From Achromobacter anxifer (lineage in GTDB: Bacteria; Pseudomonadota; Gammaproteobacteria; Burkholderiales; Burkholderiaceae_B): a stretch of 64,000 nucleotides of DNA. Positions within the stretch are counted from its first letter, which is position 1; each line of letters starts with the position of its first letter. Shown here piece by piece: positions 26,277-36,804 of the stretch. The stretch is taken from positions 102,644 through 166,643 of the forward strand of contig NZ_CAHLAR010000013.1 of NCBI RefSeq assembly GCF_903652925.1, read 5' to 3'. The notes under the pieces were generated by a model that ran no database searches, was not told where the DNA came from, and saw nothing but the letters and a program-made list of their open reading frames with translations. The position numbers and the translations under genes are program-made.

Positions 26277-27851
26277 GTGAAATCGAAGAAATGGTTCTCC
26301 CTCAGCATCGGCGCCCTGGTCCTCGCGGCCGCGCTGCCTGCCACGCAAGCCCTGGCCCAGACCAAGGGCGGAACGCTGAACATGATCGTCCAGCCCGAAC
26401 CGCCGGTGATCGTCACGGCCATCAACCAGCAGGGCCCGACGCAATTCGTCGCCGGCAAGATCTACGAAAGCCTGCTGACCTACTCCACCGACCTGAAGCC
26501 GCAACCCGGCCTGGCGAAATCCTGGGACGCCTCGGCCGACGGCCTGAGCTACACCTTCCACCTGCAGGACAACGTCAAATGGCATGACGGCAAGCCCTTC
26601 ACCTCCGAGGACGTGGTGTTCTCGCTGGCGGAGATGCTACCCAAGACCCATGCCCGCGCCCGCGTGATCCTGAACAAGTTCGTGGAATCCGTGCAGGCGC
26701 CGGATGCCAAGACGGTGGTCATCAAGCTGAAGACGCCCTTCCCCGCCTTCATGCTCATGTTCGAGCCGGGCTTCGCGCCCATGATGCCCAAGCACATCTA
26801 TGCGGGCACCGACTACATGACCAACCCCGCCAACCAGAAGCCGGTCGGCACCGGCCCGTTCATGTTCAAGGAATGGAAGCGCGGCGAATACATCAAGCTG
26901 ACCCGCAACCCCGACTACTGGAAACCCGGCAAGCCCTATCTGGACGAGCTGGTGTTCAACGTCATCCCCGATTCGGCCTCGCGCGCGGTGGCCTTCGAGC
27001 GTGGCAGCGTGGACGTGCTGCGCGGCGGCGACGTGGACAACGTCGACATCAAGCGCCTGCGCGCCCTGCCCAAGGTCGAATACACCACGGCCGGCTGGGA
27101 AATGTTCTCGCCCCAGGCCTACCTGATCTTCAACATGCGCAAGCCGCCCTTCGACAACCTGAAGGTGCGCCAGGCCGTCATGGCGGCCATCAACCGCAAC
27201 ATGGTGGTCAACAACATCTTCTTCGGCCTGGGCAAGGTGTCCACCAGCCCCTTCGTCACCACCGAGATGTTCTACGACAAGAACATGCCGCCACTGGCGT
27301 TCGACATGAAGAAGGCGCGCGCGTTGATCAAGGAATCGGGCATCAAGCCCGAGGACTACACCATCCGCCAGCTGAGCTTCCCCTACGGCTCGACCTGGGA
27401 CCGCCTGGGCGAATACACCAAACAAGCGCTGGAGCAGCTGGGCTTCAAGGTCAACCTGGAAGCCACCGACGCGGGCGGCTGGGCCAGCCGCACCGGCAAC
27501 TGGGACTTCGACATGACGACCACCTTCACCTACCAGTACGGCGATCCCGCGCTGGGCGTGCAGCGGCTCTATGTCTCGTCGAACATCGTCAAGGGTTCGC
27601 CTTTCGCCAACGTGCAGGGCTACAGCAACCCCGAGACCGACAAGCAATGGGAGGCCGCCGCTTCCGAGGTGGACCCCGCCAAGCGCCAGGAGATCTACAG
27701 CAAGTTGCAGACCACTCTGGTCAATGAGATCGCCAACGGTTACCTGGTCGACATGGAGTTCCCCACGCTTTACCGCGGCAACGTGAAGAACCTGGTGAAG
27801 ACCGCCATCGGCCTGAACGAGAGCTTCGACGACGTGTACATCGAGAAGTAA
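26277..27851 (+). CDS. ABC transporter substrate-binding protein (peptide/nickel family, SBP_bac_5)
   Basis: A 524-residue periplasmic protein starting at a GTG at 26277, chosen because GGAGG lies six bases upstream and a Sec signal peptide follows immediately (KKWFSLSIGALVLAAALPATQALAQ). The mature protein is a DppA/OppA-type cluster C binding protein: the N-terminal LNMIVQPEPPVIV, LAKSWDASADGLSYTFHLQ and WHDGKPFTSEDVVFSL are family signatures. It captures the substrate and delivers it to the two permeases encoded next. The neighbouring deacetylase suggests an acylated amine or amide instead of a plain peptide; this is inference. Confidence 0.93.
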   Translation: MKSKKWFSLSIGALVLAAALPATQALAQTKGGTLNMIVQPEPPVIVTAINQQGPTQFVAGKIYESLLTYSTDLKPQPGLAKSWDASADGLSYTFHLQDNVKWHDGKPFTSEDVVFSLAEMLPKTHARARVILNKFVESVQAPDAKTVVIKLKTPFPAFMLMFEPGFAPMMPKHIYAGTDYMTNPANQKPVGTGPFMFKEWKRGEYIKLTRNPDYWKPGKPYLDELVFNVIPDSASRAVAFERGSVDVLRGGDVDNVDIKRLRALPKVEYTTAGWEMFSPQAYLIFNMRKPPFDNLKVRQAVMAAINRNMVVNNIFFGLGKVSTSPFVTTEMFYDKNMPPLAFDMKKARALIKESGIKPEDYTIRQLSFPYGSTWDRLGEYTKQALEQLGFKVNLEATDAGGWASRTGNWDFDMTTTFTYQYGDPALGVQRLYVSSNIVKGSPFANVQGYSNPETDKQWEAAASEVDPAKRQEIYSKLQTTLVNEIANGYLVDMEFPTLYRGNVKNLVKTAIGLNESFDDVYIEK

Positions 27852-27950
27852 GCGGCAGGACGCCGCCGCGCGGACCCTGCGCGGCGGCGGATCCCGGCCG
27901 GACGGCGGCCGCGCATGGCGGACCGCGCCCGACCTGAAAGGACCCCGAGC

Positions 27951-28958
27951 ATGAAATTCCTGTCTTTCCTCGTCTCGCGCATCGGCAAGGCCCTGGTGGT
28001 CGTGCTGGGCGTGGTGATCATCAATTTCTTCCTGATCCGCCTGGCGCCCGGCGACCCCGCGGCCGTGCTGGCGGGCCAGGCCGGCGCGGGCGACGCCGCC
28101 TACGTCGAACAGCTGCGCGTGGCCTTCGGCCTGGACAAGCCCATCATGACCCAGCTGCTGCTGTACCTGAAGGGCGTGGTCCAGCTGGACCTGGGCTTCT
28201 CCTACCGCAACCACGTGCCGGTGCTGGACCTGATCCTGGAACGCCTGCCCGCCACCTTCCTGCTGATGTCCTGCGCCTTCGTGTTCTCCATCGTGCTGGG
28301 CGTCTTCCTCGGCGTGGTGGCGGCCAAGGCCCGCTACCGCAACAAGCGCCGCTGGATCGACAGCTCGGTCATGACCGGCGCCCTGGTGCTCTATGCCACG
28401 CCGCTGTTCTGGCTGTCGCTGATGGGCATCCTGCTGTTCTCGGTGGTACTGGGCTGGCTGCCCGCCTTCGGCATGGAGACCGTGGGCGCCAGCCTCAGCG
28501 GCTGGGCGCGCGCGGCCGACATCGCCCAGCACCTGGTCCTGCCCACCGTGACGCTGGGCTGCTTCTTCATGGCGGTGTATGTGCGGCTGACCCGCGCGTC
28601 CATGCTGGAGGTGATAGGCATGGACTTCGTGAAGACGGCGCGCGCCAAGGGCGTGAGCCCCAGCCGCGTGATCCGCGCCCACGTGCTGCGCAATGCGCTG
28701 CTGCCGGTCATCACCTTCGCCGGCATCCAGCTGGGCCAGATGGCCGGCGGCGCCGTGCTGACCGAAACCGTGTTCGCCTGGCCCGGCATAGGCCGGCTGA
28801 TGTTCGACGCCTTGCTGCAGCGCGACTACCAGCTGCTGCTGGGCATCTTCCTGGTCACATCCATCATGGTGGTGGTGTTCAACCTGCTGACCGACGTGTT
28901 GTACCGCCTGATCGATCCGCGCATCGGCGCGGGTGGCCAGCAAGGAGCCGCCGCATGA
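27951..28958 (+). CDS. ABC transporter permease (DppB/OppB type)
   Basis: A 335-residue inner membrane protein with six predicted helices. The N-terminal pattern FLIRLAPGDPAAVLAGQAG and the cytoplasmic EAA loop (DFVKTARAKGVSPSRVIRAH) that docks the ATPase are typical of the first permease of peptide-family importers. The start at 27951 is preceded by AGGA and starts exactly at the first helix. Its stop overlaps the start of the second permease by four bases (ATGA), so translation is coupled. Confidence 0.94.
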   Translation: MKFLSFLVSRIGKALVVVLGVVIINFFLIRLAPGDPAAVLAGQAGAGDAAYVEQLRVAFGLDKPIMTQLLLYLKGVVQLDLGFSYRNHVPVLDLILERLPATFLLMSCAFVFSIVLGVFLGVVAAKARYRNKRRWIDSSVMTGALVLYATPLFWLSLMGILLFSVVLGWLPAFGMETVGASLSGWARAADIAQHLVLPTVTLGCFFMAVYVRLTRASMLEVIGMDFVKTARAKGVSPSRVIRAHVLRNALLPVITFAGIQLGQMAGGAVLTETVFAWPGIGRLMFDALLQRDYQLLLGIFLVTSIMVVVFNLLTDVLYRLIDPRIGAGGQQGAAA

Positions 28959-29794
28959 AATCATTTGCCCGCCGCTACATGCGCAACTACGGAGCGGTGG
29001 CCGGACTGGCCATCATGCTGATCGTGGTCGTCGTCGCCCTGGCCGCGCCGCTGCTGTACGAGGAATCTCCCTGGATGATGGTGGCCGACCCGCTGATTCC
29101 GCCCTTCACCAATGCCGACTACCCCTTCGGCACCGACATGCTGGGCCGTGACATCACGGCCGGGCTGGTCTGGGGCGCCCGGGTCTCGCTGATGGTGGGC
29201 CTGCTGTCGACCACGGTGGCGCTGGTCTTCGGCATCGTGGTCGGCTCGGTGGCCGGCTACTGCGGCGGCCGGGTGGACGACGCCCTGATGCGTTTCACCG
29301 AGTTCTTCCAGACCATCCCGCAACTGGCGATGGCGGTGGTGCTGGTGGCCATCCTGAGCCCCTCCGTCTACTCCATCATGGGCGCCATCGCGGTGGTGTC
29401 GTGGCCGCCGGCCGCGCGGCTGGTGCGGTCCGAGTTCATGACGCTCAAGCAGCGCGAATTCGTGCAGGCCGCCATCGTCATCGGGCAGACGCCGGCCCGC
29501 ATCGTCAGCACCCAGATCCTGCCCAACGCCATGTCGCCCATCATCGTGTCGGCGTCCTTCATGGTCGCCACCGCCATTCTGACGGAATCGTCGCTGTCCT
29601 TCCTGGGGCTGGGCGACCGCAACCTGATGAGCTGGGGCTTCATGATCGGCGCGGCGCGCACCATGATCCGCGAAGCCTGGTGGATGAGCGTCTGGCCCGG
29701 CGTGGCCATCCTGCTGACCGTGCTGGCCATCAACCTGATCGGCGAAGGCCTGAACGACGCCCTCAACCCGCAGCTGCGCAAGCGCGGCGAATAG
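28955..29794 (+). CDS. ABC transporter permease (DppC/OppC type)
   Basis: A 279-residue inner membrane permease, partner of the preceding one. The N-terminal cytoplasmic stretch, the first helix at about 15-37, the PFGTDMLGRDI motif and the EAA loop near residue 175 (REFVQAAIVIGQTPARIVSTQ) are family features. The last segment LGEGLNDALNPQLRKR-like (GEGLNDALNPQLRKR) is the usual C-terminus. The overlap with the gene before and the nine-base gap to the ATPase gene place it inside one operon. Confidence 0.94.
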   Translation: MKSFARRYMRNYGAVAGLAIMLIVVVVALAAPLLYEESPWMMVADPLIPPFTNADYPFGTDMLGRDITAGLVWGARVSLMVGLLSTTVALVFGIVVGSVAGYCGGRVDDALMRFTEFFQTIPQLAMAVVLVAILSPSVYSIMGAIAVVSWPPAARLVRSEFMTLKQREFVQAAIVIGQTPARIVSTQILPNAMSPIIVSASFMVATAILTESSLSFLGLGDRNLMSWGFMIGAARTMIREAWWMSVWPGVAILLTVLAINLIGEGLNDALNPQLRKRGE

Positions 29795-29803
29795 GAGGAC
29801 GAC

Positions 29804-31435
<1,632 letters not shown>

Positions 31436-31473
31436 AGCGCACAAGAATATCCATATCAATCAAGGAGAAAACC

Positions 31474-31764
31474 ATGCAACGCCCCGCCGCCATACCGACC
31501 GTGCAGATCGACAACGACATGGTCACCGTCACCGAATGGCGTTTTCCGCCCGGAGGCGAAACGGGCTGGCACCGCCACGGCATGAACTACGTGGTCGTGC
31601 CGCAGACCACCGGCCCGCTGTTGCTGGACACCCCCGACGGCGAGATCACCAGCCAGCTCACCACCGGCGTCGCCTACTACCGCCCCGTCGGCGTGGAGCA
31701 CAACGTGATCAACCCCAGCGATACCGAATTCGTGTTCGTCGAAATCGAACTCAAGCGCGCTTGA
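31474..31764 (+). CDS. small cupin-domain protein
   Basis: A 96-residue single-domain cupin. The first motif WRFPPGGETGWHRHGMNYVV holds the metal-type His-X-His pair, and the second, GVAYYRPVGVEHNV, holds a further His. It resembles BauB-like cupins associated with beta-alanine and polyamine degradation, although its reaction is unknown. AAGGAG lies eight bases ahead of the ATG. It sits between the importer and deacetylase genes, 38 and 17 bases from its neighbours, so it probably acts on the same substrate. Confidence 0.85.
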   Translation: MQRPAAIPTVQIDNDMVTVTEWRFPPGGETGWHRHGMNYVVVPQTTGPLLLDTPDGEITSQLTTGVAYYRPVGVEHNVINPSDTEFVFVEIELKRA

Positions 31765-31781
31765 CGCCAGCGAGGGCAGCC

Positions 31782-32846
31782 ATGAAGGCGTTTTTCTCCG
31801 AGGAACAGCTGCTGCATTCGCCGCGGCAATTCATGCGGCTGGGACGCATCAGCGCCCCGACCGATCTGCCGTCGCGCGCGGAAAGCCTGCAAGGGGCGCT
31901 GGCCGCGCGCGGCATCAAGGTCGAAGCGCCGGCCGACTACGGCCGCAAGCCGCTGGTGGACATCCACAGCCAGGACTACCTGGACTACCTGGAAACCGCC
32001 TACACGCGCTGGCAGGCCCTGAAATCGCCGACCGCGGATCCCGGCCCGGAAGTGCTGCCCAATCTTTCCCCCTACTACAACGGCCGGGTCGAACTGACCG
32101 GCCGCGGCCCCTGCCCATCGCCCTCCATCGTGGCCCAGACGGGCTACTACCTGAGCGACCTGTCCTGTCCCATCGGGCCGCAGACCTGGCGTTCGGCGCT
32201 GCGGTCCACCCACAGCGCGGTGGCCGCCGCGGACCACGTCGCCAACACGGCGGGCATGGCCTACGCCCTGTGCCGGCCGTCCGGCCACCACGCCCACCGC
32301 GACCGCGCGGGCGGCTTCTGCTACCTGAACAGCAGCGCGGCCGCCGCCAGCCGGCTGCTGCAGACCTGGTCCAAGGTAGCGGTGCTGGACGTGGACGCGC
32401 ACCATGGCGACGGCACGCAGAACATCTTCTACCAGCGCGCCGACGTCATGACGCTGTCCCTGCATGCGGATCCGGCCGGCTACTACCCCTTCTATACCGG
32501 CTACGCCCACGAACGCGGGCACGGCGCGGGCGAAGGCTGCAACCTCAACCTGCCGCTGCCGCACGGCTCGGGTAACGACGAGTTCCTGCGGGCGCTGGAC
32601 GCCGCGCTCACGGCCCTGACCGGCTACGCGCCGCAAGCCCTGGTGCTGGCCCTGGGCTTCGACACCTACAAGGACGATCCCATCAGCGTGCTCAAGCTCG
32701 ACATCGACGCCTATCGCGACATCGGCGCGCGCGTCGCCAGCCTGGGCCTGCCCACCGTGATCGTGCAGGAAGGCGGCTACATGGTTGAAGCCATCGGCCC
32801 GGCGCTGGACGCATTCCTTGAGGGCGCGGCCCGGGCAGCGGCTTGA
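31782..32846 (+). CDS. histone deacetylase-like / acetylpolyamine amidohydrolase-like enzyme
   Basis: A 354-residue zinc hydrolase of the arginase/deacetylase fold. The catalytic His pair is His169-His170 (RPSGHHAHRD), zinc ligands are Asp205, His207 (LDVDAHHGDG) and Asp294 (LGFDTYKDD), and the transition-state Tyr is Tyr333 (EGGYM). All active-site residues are present. Bacterial members cleave acetyl or acyl groups from polyamines or related amines. Its place after an importer suggests deacylation of the imported compound. The start at 31782 is set by the family N-terminus MKAFFSEEQLLH. The exact substrate is unknown. Confidence 0.92.
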   Translation: MKAFFSEEQLLHSPRQFMRLGRISAPTDLPSRAESLQGALAARGIKVEAPADYGRKPLVDIHSQDYLDYLETAYTRWQALKSPTADPGPEVLPNLSPYYNGRVELTGRGPCPSPSIVAQTGYYLSDLSCPIGPQTWRSALRSTHSAVAAADHVANTAGMAYALCRPSGHHAHRDRAGGFCYLNSSAAAASRLLQTWSKVAVLDVDAHHGDGTQNIFYQRADVMTLSLHADPAGYYPFYTGYAHERGHGAGEGCNLNLPLPHGSGNDEFLRALDAALTALTGYAPQALVLALGFDTYKDDPISVLKLDIDAYRDIGARVASLGLPTVIVQEGGYMVEAIGPALDAFLEGAARAAA

Positions 32847-32858
32847 GCCGGCGCCGAC

Positions 32859-33746
32859 ATGAGCTCCATCCCTATCGCCTTGCCCTCCGCGGCCGCCTCG
32901 CGCCAGACCGGCATCCTGCTGTTCTTTGCGGCGTTGGCGGTCTTTGCCACCTTCGACGCGGGGTCCAAGCACATGCTGGCGCGCTACCCCGCGCCCTTCC
33001 TGAACATCATGCGCTATTCGGCGGTGGCCGTGCTTGCGGTGGTCCTGCTGTGGCGGCACCGCGGCGGCCCGCGGCTGCGCGACGCGCCCGAGAAGCCTCT
33101 GCTGGTGCTGCGCGGCCTGCTGCTGGCGACCGTGGGCACCTGCTTCATGACCGCGCTGATCTGGATGCCGCTGTCGGAAGCCACGGCCATCTACTTCACC
33201 TCGCCCCTGATCATGGTGGCGTTGTCGCCCTGGCTGCTGGGGGAACGGGTGCGGCCCGCGCAATGGACGGCGGTGGCCGCCGGTTTCGGCGGCATGCTGC
33301 TGATCGTGCGGCCCGGCTCCAACCTGCCCTGGTTGGGCACCCTGTTGATGGCAGTGTCGGCGGTCAGCTACGCCGTGTTCCAGGTTCTGACGCGCAAGCT
33401 CTCGGGCAAGGTGCCGGGGCCGGTCCAGTATGCCTACACCGCCTTCATCTGCCTGATCGTGACGGGACTGCCGGCGCCATTCTTCCTGCCGGATCCCTGG
33501 CCGGACCTGGCCGATACGCTCTTCATCGTCGGCCTGGGCGCCTGCAGCGGGCTGGCGCAGATTTTCCTGATCTCGGCGTTCCAGCGCGTGTCCGCGGCAA
33601 CGCTGGCCCCGCTCAATTACTTCCAGCTGTTGCTGGCCGTGGTGTTCAGCACCCTATGGTTCCAGCGCCCGCCGGACGGCCTGGCCCTGGCGGGCATGGC
33701 GCTGATCATCGCCTCGGGCGTGTTCCTGGCGCTGCGCCGGGCCTGA
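32859..33746 (+). CDS. EamA/DMT-family transporter
   Basis: A 295-residue membrane protein with ten predicted helices in two EamA repeats (about 17-145 and 155-290). The repeat motifs (FLNIMRYSAVAVLAVVLLW; ATLAPLNYFQLLLAVVFSTLWF) are typical of drug/metabolite exporters such as RhaT- or YdcZ-like carriers. It follows the deacetylase gene by 12 bases and may export a by-product or move another metabolite of the pathway; direction and substrate are unknown. It converges with the LacI-type gene. Confidence 0.88.
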   Translation: MSSIPIALPSAAASRQTGILLFFAALAVFATFDAGSKHMLARYPAPFLNIMRYSAVAVLAVVLLWRHRGGPRLRDAPEKPLLVLRGLLLATVGTCFMTALIWMPLSEATAIYFTSPLIMVALSPWLLGERVRPAQWTAVAAGFGGMLLIVRPGSNLPWLGTLLMAVSAVSYAVFQVLTRKLSGKVPGPVQYAYTAFICLIVTGLPAPFFLPDPWPDLADTLFIVGLGACSGLAQIFLISAFQRVSAATLAPLNYFQLLLAVVFSTLWFQRPPDGLALAGMALIIASGVFLALRRA

Positions 33747-33755
33747 GCCCGGCGT

Positions 33756-34781
33756 TCAGCTGGTTTCACGCTGCACCAGCTTGAAGCCCAGGTCCACGTG
33801 GCGTTCCTCCACGGGCTGGCCCGACAGATGGCGCATCAGCAAGCGGGCCGCCGACACGCCGATCTGGTAGCGCGGCGTGGCGATCGTCGACAGGGGCGGC
33901 GTGGTCCAGGCGGTGCCCGCCACGTCGTGGAAACCGACGATGGCCATCTTTTCAGGCACAGGCACCCCCAGCCGCCCGCACTGGAACACCGCGCCCTGGG
34001 CCAGGTCGTCGTTGCAGAAGAACACCGCGTCGCAGTCGGGATGCGCGGCGCGCAGGTCTTCCAGCAAGCTTGCGCCCAGGCTGATGGATGACTTCTCAGG
34101 CGTCATGATCTCCAGGGCCGGGTCATACAGGCCCGCGTCCCGCAGGGCCTGGCGGCAGCCTTCGCAACGGCGCAGCGAACGCGGATCCAGCTGCGCGCCG
34201 ACGACGCCGATGCGCCGGTAGCCGCGCTCCACCAGGTGGCGGCCCGCCGCGTAGCCGGAGTCGAACTGCGAAAAGCCCACGCTCATGTGCTCGCCGCCGT
34301 CCAGCGTCTCGATCGTATGCACGGTGGGAATGCGCTGCGCATCCAGCAGCTCCCAGACGCCCGGATTGTGGTCAATGCCGGTCAGGATCAGCCCGTCCGG
34401 CGCGTGCTGCATGTACTTGCGCAGCAAGGCCTCTTCCTCATCCGGCGAATAGCCGGTGACGCCGATCAGCATGTGATAGCCGTGACGGTCCAGCTCTTCC
34501 TTGATCCCCGCGATGATGTCGACGAACACCACGTTGCTGAGCGACGGGATCAGCGCCACGATGGTCTGCGAGCGCGCCGACGCCAGCACGCTGGCCGCAT
34601 GGTTGGGCACATAGCCCAGTTCCTGGCACACCCGCGCGATGCGCTGGCGCAGTTCCTCCGCCACCTTGTCCGGCGTGCGCAGCGCGCGCGATACCGTGAT
34701 CGCGCTCACGCCCACGCGGCGCGCGACCTCCTGCATGGTGACGCGGCCGGCGCGCGAACTGCGGGGTTTACGGATGGACAT
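33756..34781 (-). CDS. LacI-family transcriptional regulator (GntR-of-gluconate type)
   Basis: A 341-residue regulator. The LacI helix-turn-helix is at about residues 14-40 (VTMQEVARRVGVSAITVSRAL) with the hinge helix (AASVLASARS) near 62-71. The periplasmic-binding-protein-like domain follows. It resembles gluconate repressors more than sugar repressors. It is divergent from the TRAP-dehydratase operon, with a perfect 18-bp palindrome in between, so it probably represses that operon until a sugar acid binds. Confidence 0.92.
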   Translation of the reverse strand: MSIRKPRSSRAGRVTMQEVARRVGVSAITVSRALRTPDKVAEELRQRIARVCQELGYVPNHAASVLASARSQTIVALIPSLSNVVFVDIIAGIKEELDRHGYHMLIGVTGYSPDEEEALLRKYMQHAPDGLILTGIDHNPGVWELLDAQRIPTVHTIETLDGGEHMSVGFSQFDSGYAAGRHLVERGYRRIGVVGAQLDPRSLRRCEGCRQALRDAGLYDPALEIMTPEKSSISLGASLLEDLRAAHPDCDAVFFCNDDLAQGAVFQCGRLGVPVPEKMAIVGFHDVAGTAWTTPPLSTIATPRYQIGVSAARLLMRHLSGQPVEERHVDLGFKLVQRETS

Positions 34782-34846
34782 TTGCCCTCGGCATCGATTG
34801 GTTAGCGCGTAGTCTGACGCAAAAAACAGGGGGTTGCCAAACGCAA

Positions 34847-34864
34847 AATGTTAGCGCTAACATT
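34847..34864. promoter_or_regulatory. LacI-type operator
   Basis: A perfect 18-bp palindrome AATGTTAGCGCTAACATT with the central CG step typical of LacI-family sites. It lies 48 bases ahead of the TRAP small-permease ATG. A partial second site, TGGTTAGCGCG, lies at 34799-34809 just upstream of the regulator's own start. Confidence 0.85.
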
Positions 34865-34911
34865 CATCGCAGCATAAACCTAAAAATCCGGGAAACGGAT
34901 AGGAGACAAAC

Positions 34912-35454
34912 ATGCAAGCTTCCCCGCCGCGGCGGCCCGGCGGTTCGCCGCTGGCCCGCGCCGCCGATTGGTGCTTCGCGCTACAGACCTGGCTGATGGT
35001 GACCTGTCTGGCGGTCATGGTGGTGCTGCTTTTCGGCAACGTCACGCTGCGCTACCTGTTCAATTCCGGCATCAACGTCTCCGACGAGATCTCCCGCCTG
35101 GCGTTCGTCTGGATGATCTTCCTGGGCTCGGTGATCGCGCTGCGCTCGCACCAGCACATCGGCGTCACCATGCTGGTCGAACGCTTTGGCCCGGCCGCCC
35201 GCCGCGTCTCCCATGTGTTCTGCCAGCTGCTCATCCTGTGGGTGCTGTGGCTGATGGCCGAAGGCAGCTGGACCCAGACCATCATCGGTCTGGACACCGT
35301 GCTCCCCGTCACCGGCATGTCCCTGGCCGTGTTCAACGCGGCTGCGCTGTATGCCGCGGCCGCCATGGGAATCCTGACCTTGATCGATCTGGTGCGCGTC
35401 CTTGCGGGCGGGCCCTTGCCGGCGGAATCCAGCCCCGAAGACCCGCTGGTCTGA
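34912..35454 (+). CDS. dctQ: TRAP transporter small permease (DctQ type)
   Basis: A 180-residue inner membrane protein with four predicted helices and the family pattern FGNVTLRYLFNSGINVSDEI, then WMIFLGSVIALRSHQHIGV. It partners the large permease in sodium-coupled uptake of organic acids. It has a Pro/Arg-rich N-terminus of about 20 residues. It is the first gene after the LacI-type operator, 40 bases upstream of the large permease gene. Confidence 0.92.
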   Translation: MQASPPRRPGGSPLARAADWCFALQTWLMVTCLAVMVVLLFGNVTLRYLFNSGINVSDEISRLAFVWMIFLGSVIALRSHQHIGVTMLVERFGPAARRVSHVFCQLLILWVLWLMAEGSWTQTIIGLDTVLPVTGMSLAVFNAAALYAAAAMGILTLIDLVRVLAGGPLPAESSPEDPLV

Positions 35455-35494
35455 CGGCTCCGCCTCCAATCCCCCTTTCCGCCCGGACCTCACG

Positions 35495-36775
35495 ATGATC
35501 CTGACCGTATTCCTGCTCGTGCTGCTGGGGCTGATCGCCCTGGGCATGCCCATCGCCTTCGCGCTGCTGCTCAGCGCGATCGCCATGATGTTCCAACTGG
35601 ACTTTTTCGATACCCAGATCCTGGCGCAGAACATGCTGTCGGGCGCCAACAGCTTTACTCTCATGGCGGTGCCGCTCTTCATGCTGGCCGGCGAACTGAT
35701 GAACGCCGGCGGCATCTCGCGCCGCATCGTCAACCTGGCCACCATGTTCGTGGGGCACATCCAGGGCGGCCTGGGCTACGTCGCCATCTTCGCCAGCGTG
35801 CTGCTGGCCGCGCTGTCCGGCTCGGCCGTGGCCGACGCCGCCGCGCTGGGCTCCCTGCTCATACCCATGCTGCGCGAAAAAGGCTACGACGCGGGCCAGG
35901 CCTCGGGACTGATCGCCGCGGGCGGCATCATCGCGCCCATCATCCCGCCATCGATCTCGTTCATCATCTTCGGCGTCGCCACCAACGTGTCGATCACCAA
36001 GCTGTTCTTCGCGGGCATAGCGCCGGGCCTGCTGATGGGCCTGACGCTGGTCGCGGTGTGGACCTGGGTGGCGCGCAAGCACGGCAGCATCAAGCCCTCG
36101 CCGCGCGAGCCCTGGAGCAAGCGCTGGAAAGCGCTGCGCGAATCCCTGTGGGCCCTGATGCTGCCGGTCATCATCATCGGCGGGCTGCGCGGCGGCATCT
36201 TCACGCCGACCGAGGCGGCCGTGGTGGCCGCGGTCTACGCGTTGCTGGTCAGCCTGTTCGTCTACCGCGAGATCAGCGTGCGCGACCTGGCGCCGCTCTT
36301 CATCAACGCGGCCAGCACCACCGCCATCGTCATGTTCCTGGTGGCCGCCGCCATGGTCTCGTCCTACATGATCACCCTGGCCGACATGCCGCAGGACCTG
36401 ATCGCGCTGCTCGAACCCGTGCTGGACCAGCCCAAGCTGCTGATGTTCGCCCTGCTGGTCCTGCTGACGCTGGTGGGCACAGTGATGGACCTGACGCCCA
36501 CCATCCTGATCCTGGCGCCGGTGCTGATGCCGGTGGTCACCAAGGCCGGCATCGACCCCGTCTATTTCGGCGTGATGTTCGTCATGGTGGGCTGCGTCGG
36601 CCTGCTGACTCCGCCCGTGGGCACCGTGCTCAACGTGGTCTGCGGCGTCGCCCGCATCAATATGGAAACCATCATCAGGGGCGTGTGGCGCTATGTCGCC
36701 GCCTACACGCTGCTGCTGGTCCTGCTGGTGATCTTCCCCGAGCTGATCACCGTCCCCGCAAGCTGGATGCATTGA
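35495..36775 (+). CDS. dctM: TRAP transporter large permease (DctM type)
   Basis: A 426-residue membrane protein with about twelve helices. The start at 35495 begins the first helix directly (MILTVFLLVLLGLIALGMPI). LSGSAVADAAALGSLLIPML, GGIIAPIIPPSI and GLLTPPVGTVLNVV are the family signatures for the ion and substrate path. It forms the transport channel with the small permease and receives substrate from the binding protein encoded 29 bases downstream. Confidence 0.95.
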   Translation: MILTVFLLVLLGLIALGMPIAFALLLSAIAMMFQLDFFDTQILAQNMLSGANSFTLMAVPLFMLAGELMNAGGISRRIVNLATMFVGHIQGGLGYVAIFASVLLAALSGSAVADAAALGSLLIPMLREKGYDAGQASGLIAAGGIIAPIIPPSISFIIFGVATNVSITKLFFAGIAPGLLMGLTLVAVWTWVARKHGSIKPSPREPWSKRWKALRESLWALMLPVIIIGGLRGGIFTPTEAAVVAAVYALLVSLFVYREISVRDLAPLFINAASTTAIVMFLVAAAMVSSYMITLADMPQDLIALLEPVLDQPKLLMFALLVLLTLVGTVMDLTPTILILAPVLMPVVTKAGIDPVYFGVMFVMVGCVGLLTPPVGTVLNVVCGVARINMETIIRGVWRYVAAYTLLLVLLVIFPELITVPASWMH

Positions 36776-36804
36776 AGCAATAGAAAAACCCAAGGAGGAG
36801 CACC

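Noticed and set aside
26637-28964. A 775-codon open frame on the minus strand
   Set aside because: Antisense to the binding protein and permease genes; the translation is rich in His, Gln and Arg, typical of a mirror of membrane-protein codons.
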